Below are positions 1 to 8,712 of a DNA stretch of 64,000 bases, in pieces; the first letter of the stretch is position 1; each line of letters starts with the position of its first letter. The notes under the pieces were generated by a model. That model worked only from the letters and a program-made list of their open reading frames with translations, had not been told where the DNA came from and made no database searches. The translations under genes and the position numbers were made by a program. The stretch is from Dethiosulfovibrio russensis (GTDB lineage Bacteria; Synergistota; Synergistia; Synergistales; Dethiosulfovibrionaceae), in the NCBI RefSeq assembly GCF_021568855.1, contig NZ_JAKGUG010000005.1, forward strand, positions 186,001 through 250,000, in the 5' to 3' direction.

Positions 1-171
1 CCCCAGGGCTCCGTGACGACCGCAGGCGAAGGGCGACACAAAAAGCTGATGACACTCGGGAACAAGCATGGCGGTCCTAACTATGCCCCACCCGCCGTGA
101 GAGGGGGAACAGTAGCGCACCGTATTTCGGAATATCCCCGATGCGACTGGACAACCGCAACAGCTACGCAT
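1..171 (-). CDS. NifD-like nitrogenase component 1 family protein (N-terminal 57 codons, runs off the window)
   Basis: Reading the minus strand from an ATG at 171 gives an open frame to the window edge that includes [15 protein letters not shown] and [10 protein letters not shown]. These resemble the N-terminal cysteine-bearing segment of nitrogenase component 1-like (NifD/NifE-superfamily) proteins; visible candidate cluster ligands are Cys4, Cys5, Cys7, Cys21, Cys40 and Cys50. The start codon overlaps the stop of the NifH-like gene (TAG at 164-166) and a GGAGAGGAG ribosome site lies just upstream, so the two are translationally coupled. The pairing of a reductase and a component 1 homologue is the normal nitrogenase-like arrangement. 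The substrate cannot be told from this fragment. The family call rests on motif recognition and on the neighbour, not on a search. Confidence 0.72.
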   Translation of the reverse strand, partial: MRSCCGCPVASGIFRNTVRYCSPSHGGWGIVRTAMLVPECHQLFVSPFACGRHGALG

Positions 172-925
172 CGTCGACGCTCCTCTCCAGGACCTTCTCG
201 GCCAGTGAAACGTACTCCTTCGCCATGGGGCTGTCGGGGAAAAGGCCAACGACGGTTCCGTTTCCGTCCTCGGCCCTCTGAACCACGGGACTTCGACTGA
301 GCACCTCCACCACGGACGTACCTATGCGGCCAGCCAGATCCTCCACCATCTCGACCTCTTTCTCGATGTTTCTCGAGTTGAGGATCAGGCCGGAGAGCCT
401 GGCATAGCCCCTGGACTTGAAGTTCGACAGAGCCGTGGCTATGTTGTTCGCCGCGAATAGGGCCATCTTCTCTCCCGAGGTCACTATGAACACGTCTCTG
501 GCGTAGCCTCCCCTTATCGGCATGGCGAATCCTCCGCACACCACGTCGCCCAACACGTCGTACAGGACTATGTCGGGCCTGTATATCTCGTAGGCGTCCA
601 GCTCCTCCAGCTTCTCGAAAGCCGTTATTATCCCCCTGCCGGCGCACCCTATGCCGGGGGTCGGCCCTCCCGCCTCGACGCAGAGAACCCCTCCTGCCCC
701 CTGGACGACTATGTCCTCCAGGGTCACTCCTTCCGGGTTGTTTCTCAAAGCGTCCAGGACCGTCGGGACATCCCTTCCGCCGTTCAAACCGGTGGTCGAG
801 TCGGACTTGGGATCGCACCCTATCTGCATGACCCTGTACCCCATGGACGACAGAGCCGCCGAAAGGTTCGAAGTCGTCGTGGATTTTCCTATGCCGCCCT
901 TACCGTATATAGCTATTTTTCTCAT
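164..925 (-). CDS. NifH-like P-loop iron protein (nitrogenase reductase family)
   Basis: 253 residues from ATG 925, which has GGAGGGG just upstream; a longer in-frame start at 973 lacks a ribosome site. The N terminus holds the deviant Walker [10 protein letters not shown], followed by GCDPKSDST. The two cysteines expected to bind the intersubunit [4Fe-4S] cluster are present in GCAGRGI and DVVCGGFA. NifH-type proteins transfer electrons, with ATP hydrolysis, to a component 1 partner, here the overlapping NifD-like gene. It is shorter than true NifH (usually near 290 residues). No nifK, nifE, nifN or nifB is visible, so nitrogen fixation should not be assumed. It probably belongs to an uncharacterised nitrogenase-like (Nfl) group. 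Confidence 0.85.
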   Translation of the reverse strand: MRKIAIYGKGGIGKSTTTSNLSAALSSMGYRVMQIGCDPKSDSTTGLNGGRDVPTVLDALRNNPEGVTLEDIVVQGAGGVLCVEAGGPTPGIGCAGRGIITAFEKLEELDAYEIYRPDIVLYDVLGDVVCGGFAMPIRGGYARDVFIVTSGEKMALFAANNIATALSNFKSRGYARLSGLILNSRNIEKEVEMVEDLAGRIGTSVVEVLSRSPVVQRAEDGNGTVVGLFPDSPMAKEYVSLAEKVLERSVDDA

Positions 926-946
926 GGCCCCTCCAAAGTAATTCCT

Positions 947-974
947 ATTATAAAACTCTGTTTGATGAATCAAA
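947..974 (-). promoter_or_regulatory. Promoter with overlapping palindrome upstream of the NifH-like gene
   Basis: On the minus strand TTTGAT (974-969) and TATAAT (952-947) are separated by 16 bases. The -35 lies inside a perfect 14-base dyad, TTTGATTCATCAAA (961-974), which could be an operator. The arms resemble FNR/CRP-type half sites but are only 2 bases apart, so I do not assign the regulator. Confidence 0.55.
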
Positions 975-1052
975 CATAAAAAGTCTAGCCTCTTTCATCC
1001 GGAGAGTCAAGGGACTAAAAACTCTAATAAGCACATGTCCGATGAAGATGAC

Positions 1053-1085
1053 AAAAAAAGGAGAACCCCGTACGGAGCTCTCCTT
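1053..1085 (-). terminator. Intrinsic terminator after addA
   Basis: On the minus strand a 12-bp stem (AAGGAGAGCTCC / GGGGTTCTCCTT, two G-U pairs, GTAC loop) is followed by a T run. It sits 27 bases past the addA stop and ends the addB-addA transcript. Confidence 0.8.
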
Positions 1086-1111
1086 GAATTAACGATATAC
1101 ACCGAACATAG

Positions 1112-4100
1112 CTATCCTCTAGACAAACGGTCCATACCGCGGCAGCGCCGGAAAAACGGACAGCTTTCGCAGCGATCCTCCCTCTTCGGCCAGGGACCGG
1201 CAGCCGCCTCCAGCGAATCCTTACGGATCTCCTCGGCCAGACCTTCCCAGTTTTCGAAGGGGCTCAGGAAGACTTTCTCCGATCGTCCCCTTTCCCTGAG
1301 ACGCCACAGGGCCATGTCGACGGACGAAGCGTCCATGCCGATGGTCACGGCCAAGCCGTAGAATCTAAGCTGATCCTCGTATAGCCCTTCGGGGGCCCCT
1401 CCCTCCAGGGTTATCTTGTAATCTCGAATCGAATAGGCTCCGTCGTCTCCGGGCCACATAACGTCCACAGCCCCTACCAACAGGGGGCCGTTCCTCAAGG
1501 GGACCCTGAACGGAGCCTCTCTCATGAGAACTCCCGAATCCCTCAGAGGACGAAGCTTGCGCCCCTCCTCGGAGGAGATCAGGTCGACGAGCCACCCTCT
1601 CAGCCTATCCTTGGTCTCCCGATCGCCCCAGATGGGTCTAAGATCTCCTGGGAGTAAGGATCTTTCCGAGGAAAGCAGTTTTTCCAGCCCCTCGACGGAG
1701 AAGTCCCACCGGGCCAGGATCCAATGGGCGAGGCTTCCCATGTCCGGACCGCCTCCCGTCTCGCCGTCGGGCTGTTCCCAGGTCAGGTCCAGGCCCTGAC
1801 GGAAACGGAGCCTCCAACCGTAGGGACAATGACGGTAAAGTGCCCAGGAGGTAGCGCTGATTCTCTCCAGTCCCCCAGGCAATCCGGAGATGGTCACTAT
1901 CGGGCCTCTCTCGGGCAGAGACCTATCGACCGATCTTTCCGGGAGATCTCCTTCCGCATCGGACGCCTTATCGACCTCTCCGGAGCGGATAGCCATGTCG
2001 AACCAAGAATCCTCCGGTGGATCCCACGAACCGCTCAACACGAGACAATCTCTGGCCCTGGTGCAGGCCACGTAAAAGAGCCTCTCGCTCTCCTCTTTCT
2101 CGGCTGTCTCCTCCAACAGTCTGTGGACCTTTCTGCTGATAGTGTCTCCGTTCCCGCCGTCGTCCCTGGAAAGGGCGGCTCCCAGATAGGCAGAGGGCAT
2201 GAGCGACGACGGGAAACCCTTTCCGTTGGAGTCGCAACCGGCGACCACCACCACGGGAAACTCCAGCCCCTTAGAGGCGTGGACAGTCATCACCCTGACA
2301 ACGTCCTCGTCCGGACCGACGGCCCCGGCCTCCTCTTCCTTGGCCCTCTTCCTCAGGGCCTCCCCCAGCCAAGAAGCAGCGCCGGAAAGTCCGTTGCCCA
2401 GGGTAGACTCGTATTCCCGGAGGAGGTCCACCGTTCTCCTCAGATTCGCCGCCACTCCCCGCCTCTTCCACTCGGCGAAACGGTCGAGAACGGCTCCGTC
2501 GGCGACCAGTTCCTCCATGACACGGGAGGCCCCCTGGACCAGCCCTATCTCCCTCCATCTCTCAAGCCGGTCGTAGATCTCCGGATACCGGCCCCTCAGT
2601 TCCTCCGACAGGTCTTTTCCGGCGGACCGGTCGAGCAACCGCGATCCATCCGCCAGAGAGAGACCGGAAAAGGGGGAACAGATGTATCCCGCCAGGGCAA
2701 GATGGTCCTCTCGGTCGAATAGACACCTCAGCAGGGCGACGCAATCCTGCACCTCGGTCCTGGCGTAATAGCCGGTGTTCTTCTCGAAATGAAGCGGGAT
2801 ACCCCAGAGATCTCCCAGCACCCTCTGGATCGAGGGGAAGAGAGTCCTGGAGGGAACAAGTATGGCGACATCCCTCCACCTCACGGTCCTCGCAGACGAT
2901 TCCGCCTTGTCCCAGATCGTTTTCTCCCCGACCATGCCGGTCAGTTTGGCCGCCAGGAGGGATGCGGAACGATCCCGCCTATCCTCAGCGGATAGACTCT
3001 CGTCCTCTCTCGTTTCCAGTACTATATTTTCCCAGGGATCGACCGATACGTCTTGTCTGACCCCGTGCCAGGGTTGATCCATCGGCGGCCGGAGCGATTC
3101 GTAACGGTGACGCAGAGTGGCTCCCAGGCCGTCTCTCCATATGTGGCCGAACAGGCGGTTAACTCGGTCGAGAAGGACATCCCTGGTCCTGAAGCTGACG
3201 TCGAGGGATACGTAACGTCCCCCCTTCCGGGCTTTCGATATATAGCTTCCGAAGAGGGACAGGTCGGCGTGACGAAACCGGTAGATAGACTGTTTTAGGT
3301 CCCCAACCAGAAAGAGCCTTGCGTCCCCGTCCGACACAACAGAACGAATGAGCCTGTCCTGAAGGCCGTTGGTGTCCTGAAACTCGTCCACCAGGACCTC
3401 TTTGAACCGCCCGGCGTATTCCCTGTTTCTCTCCAGGGCTCGACCGGCGTGGAGGAGCATGTCGTCGAAGGCTATGAGCCCTCTTCCGCTCTTTCTGCTT
3501 TCCCAACAGAACCAGCACAGAGCGACGAGTCTCAACAGTCCCCTGGTGAGGTCCAACTCTCTCTGACTCCAGCCCTCCTCTGCCAGACTCCAGATGAAGG
3601 ACCGGCTCAATATGCTATCTCGATGGTCCTTGACCTTGTCCTCCGGCAGTAGCGACGCTATGGAGTCGGCCAGCTTTCCCCGGGCTCCCTTTATCGCCTC
3701 GCAGAGGTCCCTAAGAAAGGCTATGTAGCGGTCCTCCTCGATTTCTTCGCACCACCGGTCCCTCAATGCGGCCAGACGGATTCCCAGCTTCGTGTCGCCC
3801 AGGGTCAGGCCGGAGAGTATCCCCCTCGGGCCGCACCACATCCGGTGAATCGACCGCCATTCCTCAACCGAGGCCGCGATCAAGGGGGCGATCACAGCCT
3901 CGTGACGTTCGTCGAGGTCCTCCGCCCAGGAGAGCAGATCTTCCGGACGGTCCCCTCTGCTGGAGGATATGTCCATAAGGCCTCTTGCGAAACGGACCAC
4001 GCCGGAGGGCCCGTAGTTTTCCAGAAGCTCCAGTGTCATGGGATGCTCCATCAGGGCTATGCCGAAATCCCTGACCTCGCCGGAGAGATTACGACCCACC

Positions 4101-4594
4101 CAGCGACGGTCCAATCTGTCCAGACAATCGGTCATCTGAGACCAGAACAGATCCTCCTCCGGAGCGGAGACCACCCGGCTGGCCGGATCCAGATCCAGAG
4201 AGAGCCCCGACTCCCTTATTACCCTGGAGGAAAAGGAGTGTATGGTCGATATGTAGGAATCCTCCAGACTTTCCAGCCCCTCCCTTAGAGCAGCGGAAAC
4301 GGTCGGAAGTCCCTTCGTTTTGGAAAGAAGCCCCTCCATCAGGAGTCGGATCCTCTCGGCCATCTCGGTGGCGGCCTTGTCTGTGAAGGTAAGGGTGAGG
4401 ATCTCCCCCGCCCTGGCCCTTCCGGTGGCCACGGCCCAAACGAAGCGCCAGGCCAACGTCCAGGTCTTGCCGGTGCCGGCTCCGGCGCTGACCACCACCA
4501 GAGACTCCTCGGCTGTAATGGCCTCCTTCTGTGCCGGAAGGGTAGCAGAGTTCACCATATCGGTCAGAGAGGCTATCTCCCTATCGATCGTCAT
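1112..4594 (-). CDS. addA: ATP-dependent helicase/nuclease subunit A (AddA-like, UvrD superfamily)
   Basis: 1160 residues. It processes double-strand breaks with AddB for recombination. Walker A SAGAGTGKT lies at residues 36-44, the helicase Walker B is LVDEFQDT, and a late helicase motif reads VMTVHASKGLEFPVVV. The C-terminal RecB-type PD-(D/E)XK nuclease core is visible as GAVDVMW followed by IRDYK. One Cys (YRHCPYGW) before the nuclease and three at the end (CESCPFFRRC) form the Cys4 pattern that usually marks an iron-sulfur staple. That pattern is known from AddB-type nucleases and is less expected in AddA. The start overlaps the addB stop by 14 bases and has GGGAGG upstream. Size and domain order fit AddA; a RecB-like name is the alternative. 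Confidence 0.9.
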   Translation of the reverse strand: MTIDREIASLTDMVNSATLPAQKEAITAEESLVVVSAGAGTGKTWTLAWRFVWAVATGRARAGEILTLTFTDKAATEMAERIRLLMEGLLSKTKGLPTVSAALREGLESLEDSYISTIHSFSSRVIRESGLSLDLDPASRVVSAPEEDLFWSQMTDCLDRLDRRWVGRNLSGEVRDFGIALMEHPMTLELLENYGPSGVVRFARGLMDISSSRGDRPEDLLSWAEDLDERHEAVIAPLIAASVEEWRSIHRMWCGPRGILSGLTLGDTKLGIRLAALRDRWCEEIEEDRYIAFLRDLCEAIKGARGKLADSIASLLPEDKVKDHRDSILSRSFIWSLAEEGWSQRELDLTRGLLRLVALCWFCWESRKSGRGLIAFDDMLLHAGRALERNREYAGRFKEVLVDEFQDTNGLQDRLIRSVVSDGDARLFLVGDLKQSIYRFRHADLSLFGSYISKARKGGRYVSLDVSFRTRDVLLDRVNRLFGHIWRDGLGATLRHRYESLRPPMDQPWHGVRQDVSVDPWENIVLETREDESLSAEDRRDRSASLLAAKLTGMVGEKTIWDKAESSARTVRWRDVAILVPSRTLFPSIQRVLGDLWGIPLHFEKNTGYYARTEVQDCVALLRCLFDREDHLALAGYICSPFSGLSLADGSRLLDRSAGKDLSEELRGRYPEIYDRLERWREIGLVQGASRVMEELVADGAVLDRFAEWKRRGVAANLRRTVDLLREYESTLGNGLSGAASWLGEALRKRAKEEEAGAVGPDEDVVRVMTVHASKGLEFPVVVVAGCDSNGKGFPSSLMPSAYLGAALSRDDGGNGDTISRKVHRLLEETAEKEESERLFYVACTRARDCLVLSGSWDPPEDSWFDMAIRSGEVDKASDAEGDLPERSVDRSLPERGPIVTISGLPGGLERISATSWALYRHCPYGWRLRFRQGLDLTWEQPDGETGGGPDMGSLAHWILARWDFSVEGLEKLLSSERSLLPGDLRPIWGDRETKDRLRGWLVDLISSEEGRKLRPLRDSGVLMREAPFRVPLRNGPLLVGAVDVMWPGDDGAYSIRDYKITLEGGAPEGLYEDQLRFYGLAVTIGMDASSVDMALWRLRERGRSEKVFLSPFENWEGLAEEIRKDSLEAAAGPWPKREDRCESCPFFRRCRGMDRLSRG

Positions 4595-7457
4595 CTTCGT
4601 CGTCCTCCCTTCCGTGGAGCTCGCCTCTGCGACAGAGGCCGCTGTAGGGACAGTTTCTACAGGCCTGATCGTTATCGTAGTTCGGAGGGAAAAGCCCGGA
4701 ATTGGCGGCGAATGCGGCTGCCTCTATCACATCCGAGGCGTCTTTCAACCGAGTGTCCAGGGCGACCCTACTCCTGGGAGAGAGCCCCAGAAACTCCCGA
4801 AGATCCTCGTCGGCGGCTCCCACGACCTTCTGATCCCTCTGACAGATAAAGCCGTATCCTCCCACTCGGGATATCTCGAAGGGCAGGCTGTCCGACAGCT
4901 CGAGAGACCTGGCGTAACAGGCCAACTGAAGAGAACGACCGTATTTCGAGGAACCTCCGGATTTGTAGTCCCATATCAGCACGGTTCCGTCGTCCAACAG
5001 GTCTATCCTGTCCGCTATGCCCGTAAAGAGAATCCCATCGAGCTCGAGGACCGGCAGCTCCCACTCGAGAAAGGACGCGACCCTCATGTCTCTGAGTCCG
5101 ATATCCTCGAGTTCGCTCAGATAATCGGCGGTTTTGAGGATGTCCTTCAAAAGAGCGTCGCCTCTTCGCTTGAGATCTGGAGAGTAGAGCAACCCTCTGT
5201 AAACCTCCTCGAGGACGGAGGGCCAGATATCGCAGGCCAGAGAGGCCAGATCCGCGTCTCTATCGACCTCGTAGGCCTTCCAGACGTCCCTCCATAGTCT
5301 GTGAGCCGCCGTTCCGGCCAGTCGTCCGTCGTATCCCGGCCTCTCCGGAGGTTCGAGACCCAGTATCTGGGAGCATCTGAACATGAAGGGGCAGGCCGCG
5401 AAGGAGTCTATCGAGCTGAGCCTTATGGAGCGGATCTCCGCCGTGATCGGATCCGAGGGCAACCGACGGTCCGGCCTGGCCGTCACGATCCCCCTGGGCG
5501 GTTCCTGGACCTCCGATGGCAGTAACGCCGGTTCCTCCCAGCGGGGAAGTACGTTCCCCACCGAACGGACCTCTTTCCCCAATTCGTCTATCCAACGATC
5601 TCTCAAGGCGCCTCCGATAAAGGAGCTCTCCGGCAGTGGGCGCCCCGCCCCGTCCAAAGACGGATAAGACAGTATTACCAGGTCGTCGCCACAGGCCAGA
5701 ATTCTCCTGAACAGGACCTCCCTCTGAGCCCTTTTCTCCGACATGAGAGGCAGATGGGTCCTGTCCAGCCTGCTGCCCCTGAGATCCATGTCGTGAAGTA
5801 GTTCCTTGTGGCAGTCGCCGAGAAGGGGCGACTCCGCCATGGGTCCGGGCCAATTCTTAGCGGTAACCCCGCAGAAGGCCCAGATAGGATGATGGGCCAA
5901 CACCGGGGGGGTGCCTCCGTAAAGGGTCATCGTTCCGCTTCGGGAGGCTCCGGGCCATACGACGGCGCTTTCTGCCCAGACGGAGAGAAACGCCATTCCG
6001 TCGCCGCCTTTCAAAACCGCTTTTCCCGGATCGCCCAGGTCGGCCTGGAGCTCGGCGATTCGGTCGAGCTTTCGATCCAATTCCTGGACCGCCGATCCAA
6101 GCTCCAGGATGACCTCGTCCAGTTCGGGACGGTCCTCCAACCGTGAGGACAGCACTTCCCGCCAATCCGGAGAGGAGGTCACCAGTCTTTTCATCGCGGT
6201 CAGAAGCTCCTCGGCGGTGCCACCTTTTCCGACGGCTTCGGCAAATGCAACCACTCTCTCCAGAGGTTCAGCTAGACTCTCCTCCGAGGAGGCCAGATCC
6301 CGCCACCCCTTGAGACCTCTGGGAGAGGCCATAACAAGCCTCCGCTCCGAAAGACCGTGGCAAAACCAGGGCAGACAGAGAAGCTCCGCCGTAGGTTCGG
6401 GCTGCCATCCGTCCCTGTAGCAATCCCAGGCCCTCCTGACAGTGTCCCACAGGATCGTCTCCGCCACGGTGCGGCCCTCGGACCTCCTGAACGGCACGGA
6501 GTAGCGCCGCAGCACCTCCGAGGCCAAAGAGGTAGACCTGGCGTCTACAGTCATCCCGACCTCTCCCCAGCCAGGGAATTTCCCTATATCCGCCAAGGGG
6601 CCTTCGCCGGAGCTCCAGAGGGCCAGATCCCGGACCACGGTCTCCAGCTCTCCTCTGGCCGCTCCTCCCGATATGGAGAAACACCCAGTCTTACAAGACT
6701 TCGACCTTGTAACATCCGCTCCCTCCAGCTGGGAAGGGGCTCCGTACTCTCCTTCCAATCCCGCCTCGGGAGACAGCAAGGTGACGTCCGCCCCATTTCT
6801 CACCATGGCCCGTACCATGCCGAGCTGAGAGTGGGTAAAGCTGTAGAAGCCGACCAGAACGATCCTCCATCGCCGAAGCCATTTTGCCGCCTCCGGATTT
6901 TCCCCGATAAGGGATGCCATCTCGGTGGAGACCGCGGCGCTGTCCATAAGGCCTCTGGATCTCAACAGCTCCAGATAACGACGGTAGAGGTTCGCCAGCA
7001 GCCAGGACGGCTCTTCAGGATGATCCTCTCCGTCGGGGTACAGAGCCTCCGACAGGGCTTCCGGAGGAACCTCCTCCCTTATGAGCTCCCTAACCGTCTC
7101 CCCCAGGGTCTGAACGAAACTCGATTGTCCTGTCCCCGGAGGCATGAGATCGCTCCATCTGGTCAGGCTTTCCCGAACCAGATGATAAAGGGCCAGCCAG
7201 TGGTCGGGCGGATCGATCTGCACCATAGGCACCGATCCCGCGGCGGAGCAGGCCTCTCGATATAGGTCATCCCAACGCCAGATACGGAAGGCCTCCCTGC
7301 CGAAGGCTCCCTCTTCGAGCAGGATATCCTTGAGCCACTCCCGATCGGACGATCCTGGGACGAGGTAGACCACCGGGTTGCCCTGTTCCCTCGAAATCCT
7401 CGACAGGATCGGTTTCATCGATCCTACTTTTCTGTATTCGTATATTCTCAAAGCCAT
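4581..7457 (-). CDS. addB: ATP-dependent helicase/nuclease subunit B (AddB-like)
   Basis: 958 residues from ATG 7457, preceded by CGGAGG at good spacing; an upstream in-frame start at 7511 would run through the terminator hairpin at 7481-7508. The N terminus (VVYLVPGSSDREW) is the inactivated helicase-like part. The C-terminal PDDEXK_1 nuclease is seen in GIADRIDLLDDG and LIWDYKSG. Cysteines in FAACPFMFRC and CRNCPYSGLC fit the Fe-S cluster staple typical of AddB. It acts with AddA, encoded immediately downstream with a 14-base overlap, in double-strand break resection. The intact nuclease residues suggest a dual-nuclease AddAB enzyme. Confidence 0.88.
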   Translation of the reverse strand: MALRIYEYRKVGSMKPILSRISREQGNPVVYLVPGSSDREWLKDILLEEGAFGREAFRIWRWDDLYREACSAAGSVPMVQIDPPDHWLALYHLVRESLTRWSDLMPPGTGQSSFVQTLGETVRELIREEVPPEALSEALYPDGEDHPEEPSWLLANLYRRYLELLRSRGLMDSAAVSTEMASLIGENPEAAKWLRRWRIVLVGFYSFTHSQLGMVRAMVRNGADVTLLSPEAGLEGEYGAPSQLEGADVTRSKSCKTGCFSISGGAARGELETVVRDLALWSSGEGPLADIGKFPGWGEVGMTVDARSTSLASEVLRRYSVPFRRSEGRTVAETILWDTVRRAWDCYRDGWQPEPTAELLCLPWFCHGLSERRLVMASPRGLKGWRDLASSEESLAEPLERVVAFAEAVGKGGTAEELLTAMKRLVTSSPDWREVLSSRLEDRPELDEVILELGSAVQELDRKLDRIAELQADLGDPGKAVLKGGDGMAFLSVWAESAVVWPGASRSGTMTLYGGTPPVLAHHPIWAFCGVTAKNWPGPMAESPLLGDCHKELLHDMDLRGSRLDRTHLPLMSEKRAQREVLFRRILACGDDLVILSYPSLDGAGRPLPESSFIGGALRDRWIDELGKEVRSVGNVLPRWEEPALLPSEVQEPPRGIVTARPDRRLPSDPITAEIRSIRLSSIDSFAACPFMFRCSQILGLEPPERPGYDGRLAGTAAHRLWRDVWKAYEVDRDADLASLACDIWPSVLEEVYRGLLYSPDLKRRGDALLKDILKTADYLSELEDIGLRDMRVASFLEWELPVLELDGILFTGIADRIDLLDDGTVLIWDYKSGGSSKYGRSLQLACYARSLELSDSLPFEISRVGGYGFICQRDQKVVGAADEDLREFLGLSPRSRVALDTRLKDASDVIEAAAFAANSGLFPPNYDNDQACRNCPYSGLCRRGELHGREDDEDDDR

Positions 7458-7480
7458 AAAAATCCTCCGATGCAGGCAAA

Positions 7481-7508
7481 TTAAAAGGGGAGGCCATCCC
7501 GCCTCCCC
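7481..7508 (-). terminator. Intrinsic terminator between the secreted protein gene and addB
   Basis: On the minus strand GGGGAGGC and GCCTCCCC form a perfect 8-bp stem followed by TTTTAATTT. Only 23 bases separate it from the addB start, which leaves no room for a promoter in between. Confidence 0.7.
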
Positions 7509-7529
7509 CAAACTCCATTTATTTTGGGA

Positions 7530-8021
7530 TCATTGAAGTATGTTCCAGGCCTCCTGGGACAACACCATCAACACCGGCCCCACGTCTCTGTTATTCTCGA
7601 CCGCCGCATAGGCGGTCCGTCCCGTAGCGAGATGGGTGACCGCATAGGCGGTAGTATTCCACGAGCTTGAGACGTGCCGTCCTCCTTTGCCCTCTATATC
7701 GGCACAGAGACGACCGACCGAGGTCGTTCCCGGTCTGTAGAGCTGGGCCATGATATGGACCTGACCGTCTCCTCCGTAACCTACGAACACCGACTCTATC
7801 TCTCTGGAATTGCTCACCCGGTAGATCTCCAGATTCGTACCGAAATTATCGTTCCACTCTATCGAGTCGGGACGACCTATAACGTTGTACACCCAGTTTC
7901 TCGTACGATACAGATCGAACCTGTCCACGGCGGACCCCGAGATCATGGCCTCTGCTCCTACCGGTAAGACTAGAGATGAAAGTACGCAGGTCAACACGAC
8001 GATATTCATACACCTTCTCAT
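7530..8021 (-). CDS. Small secreted protein of unknown function
   Basis: 163 residues with an N-terminal signal peptide (MRRC start, hydrophobic core VVLTCVLSSLVLPV, likely cleavage after AEA). The mature part, around 140 residues, is mixed polar and has the phrases WVYNVIGRPDSIEW and GRTAYAAVENN. I do not recognise a family. The start has GGGAGGTGGAGAGCT upstream. A divergent promoter region (8045-8104) separates it from lemA. It precedes addB on the same strand, but a strong hairpin lies between them. Confidence 0.7.
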   Translation of the reverse strand: MRRCMNIVVLTCVLSSLVLPVGAEAMISGSAVDRFDLYRTRNWVYNVIGRPDSIEWNDNFGTNLEIYRVSNSREIESVFVGYGGDGQVHIMAQLYRPGTTSVGRLCADIEGKGGRHVSSSWNTTAYAVTHLATGRTAYAAVENNRDVGPVLMVLSQEAWNILQ

Positions 8022-8044
8022 AGCTCTCCACCTCCCTTGAATTT

Positions 8045-8074
8045 ATAGTATCACCAGAAGAACGGAAACTTCAA
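8045..8074 (-). promoter_or_regulatory. Promoter for the secreted protein gene
   Basis: On the minus strand TTGAAG (8074-8069) and TACTAT (8050-8045) are separated by 18 bases, 24 bases upstream of the ATG. Confidence 0.45.
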
Positions 8075-8075
8075 G

Positions 8076-8104
8076 TTTCATATCGATCTAACTGATGCTA
8101 CAAT
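8076..8104 (+). promoter_or_regulatory. Promoter for lemA
   Basis: TTTCAT (8076-8081) and TACAAT (8099-8104) have a 17-base spacer. A TGC before the -10 makes it an extended -10 element, which compensates for the weak -35. Confidence 0.5.
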
Positions 8105-8138
8105 GGTGAAAATCTATGTAATCGAAGGAGGACTTGGA

Positions 8139-8696
8139 ATGGGAACATCGGCGATCATACTATCGGCGATTGCGGCAGTCGGGGCTCTTTGGGCCATCAT
8201 GGCCTACAACGGTCTCGTCAAGAAGAGGACCATGGTCGAGGAGGCCTGGAGCGGGATATCGGTCCAGCTAAAACGCAGACACGACTTGATACCGAACCTT
8301 ATGAACACGGTAAAGGGATACGCATCCCACGAGAAAGAGGTGTTCGAAAAGGTATCCGAGGCCAGATCGGCTTCCATGTCGGCAGGATCGGTAGGCGACT
8401 CCGCGAAGGCCGAATCCATGCTGACCGGAGCTCTGAGGAGCCTCTTCGCAGTGGCCGAGGCCTATCCCGACCTGAAAGCCAACGAGAACTTCGTCCAGCT
8501 TCAGGGACAGCTTTCCTCCCTGGAGGACGAGATCCAGATGGCGAGACGTTACTACAACGGCTCTGCCAGAAACCTGAACATAGCGGTACAGACCTTCCCG
8601 ACCAACCTGATCGCGTCGACGTTCGGATTCAAGAAGGCCGAGTTCTTCGAGCTGGAGGACCGCTCCGAGGGAGAAGTTCCTCTGGTGTCCTTCTAG
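8139..8696 (+). CDS. lemA: LemA family protein
   Basis: 185 residues from ATG 8139, with GAAGGAGGA upstream; an earlier in-frame ATG at 8103 lacks a ribosome site. One N-terminal transmembrane helix ([22 protein letters not shown]) is followed by the family hallmark: a basic [13 protein letters not shown] segment, [18 protein letters not shown], and a coiled-coil body with the [12 protein letters not shown] motif. LemA proteins are membrane-anchored helical bundles of poorly known function. They are commonly encoded next to TPM or DUF2207 membrane proteins, as here, where DUF2207 begins 16 bases downstream. Confidence 0.92.
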   Translation: MGTSAIILSAIAAVGALWAIMAYNGLVKKRTMVEEAWSGISVQLKRRHDLIPNLMNTVKGYASHEKEVFEKVSEARSASMSAGSVGDSAKAESMLTGALRSLFAVAEAYPDLKANENFVQLQGQLSSLEDEIQMARRYYNGSARNLNIAVQTFPTNLIASTFGFKKAEFFELEDRSEGEVPLVSF

Positions 8697-8712
8697 CGAC
8701 ATGAGGTCAAAT

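Noticed and set aside
81-818. Long Arg/Gly-rich minus-strand frame across the NifH-like gene
   Set aside because: It is a shadow of the NifH-like gene in another frame, with shadow-type composition and no ribosome site.
164-925. Reading the NifH-like gene as evidence of nitrogen fixation
   Set aside because: Protein is short, no nifK/E/N/B is visible, and the partner fragment does not look like canonical NifD.
1724-2722. 332-codon plus-strand frame inside addA
   Set aside because: Antisense shadow of addA; composition and lack of a ribosome site argue against coding.
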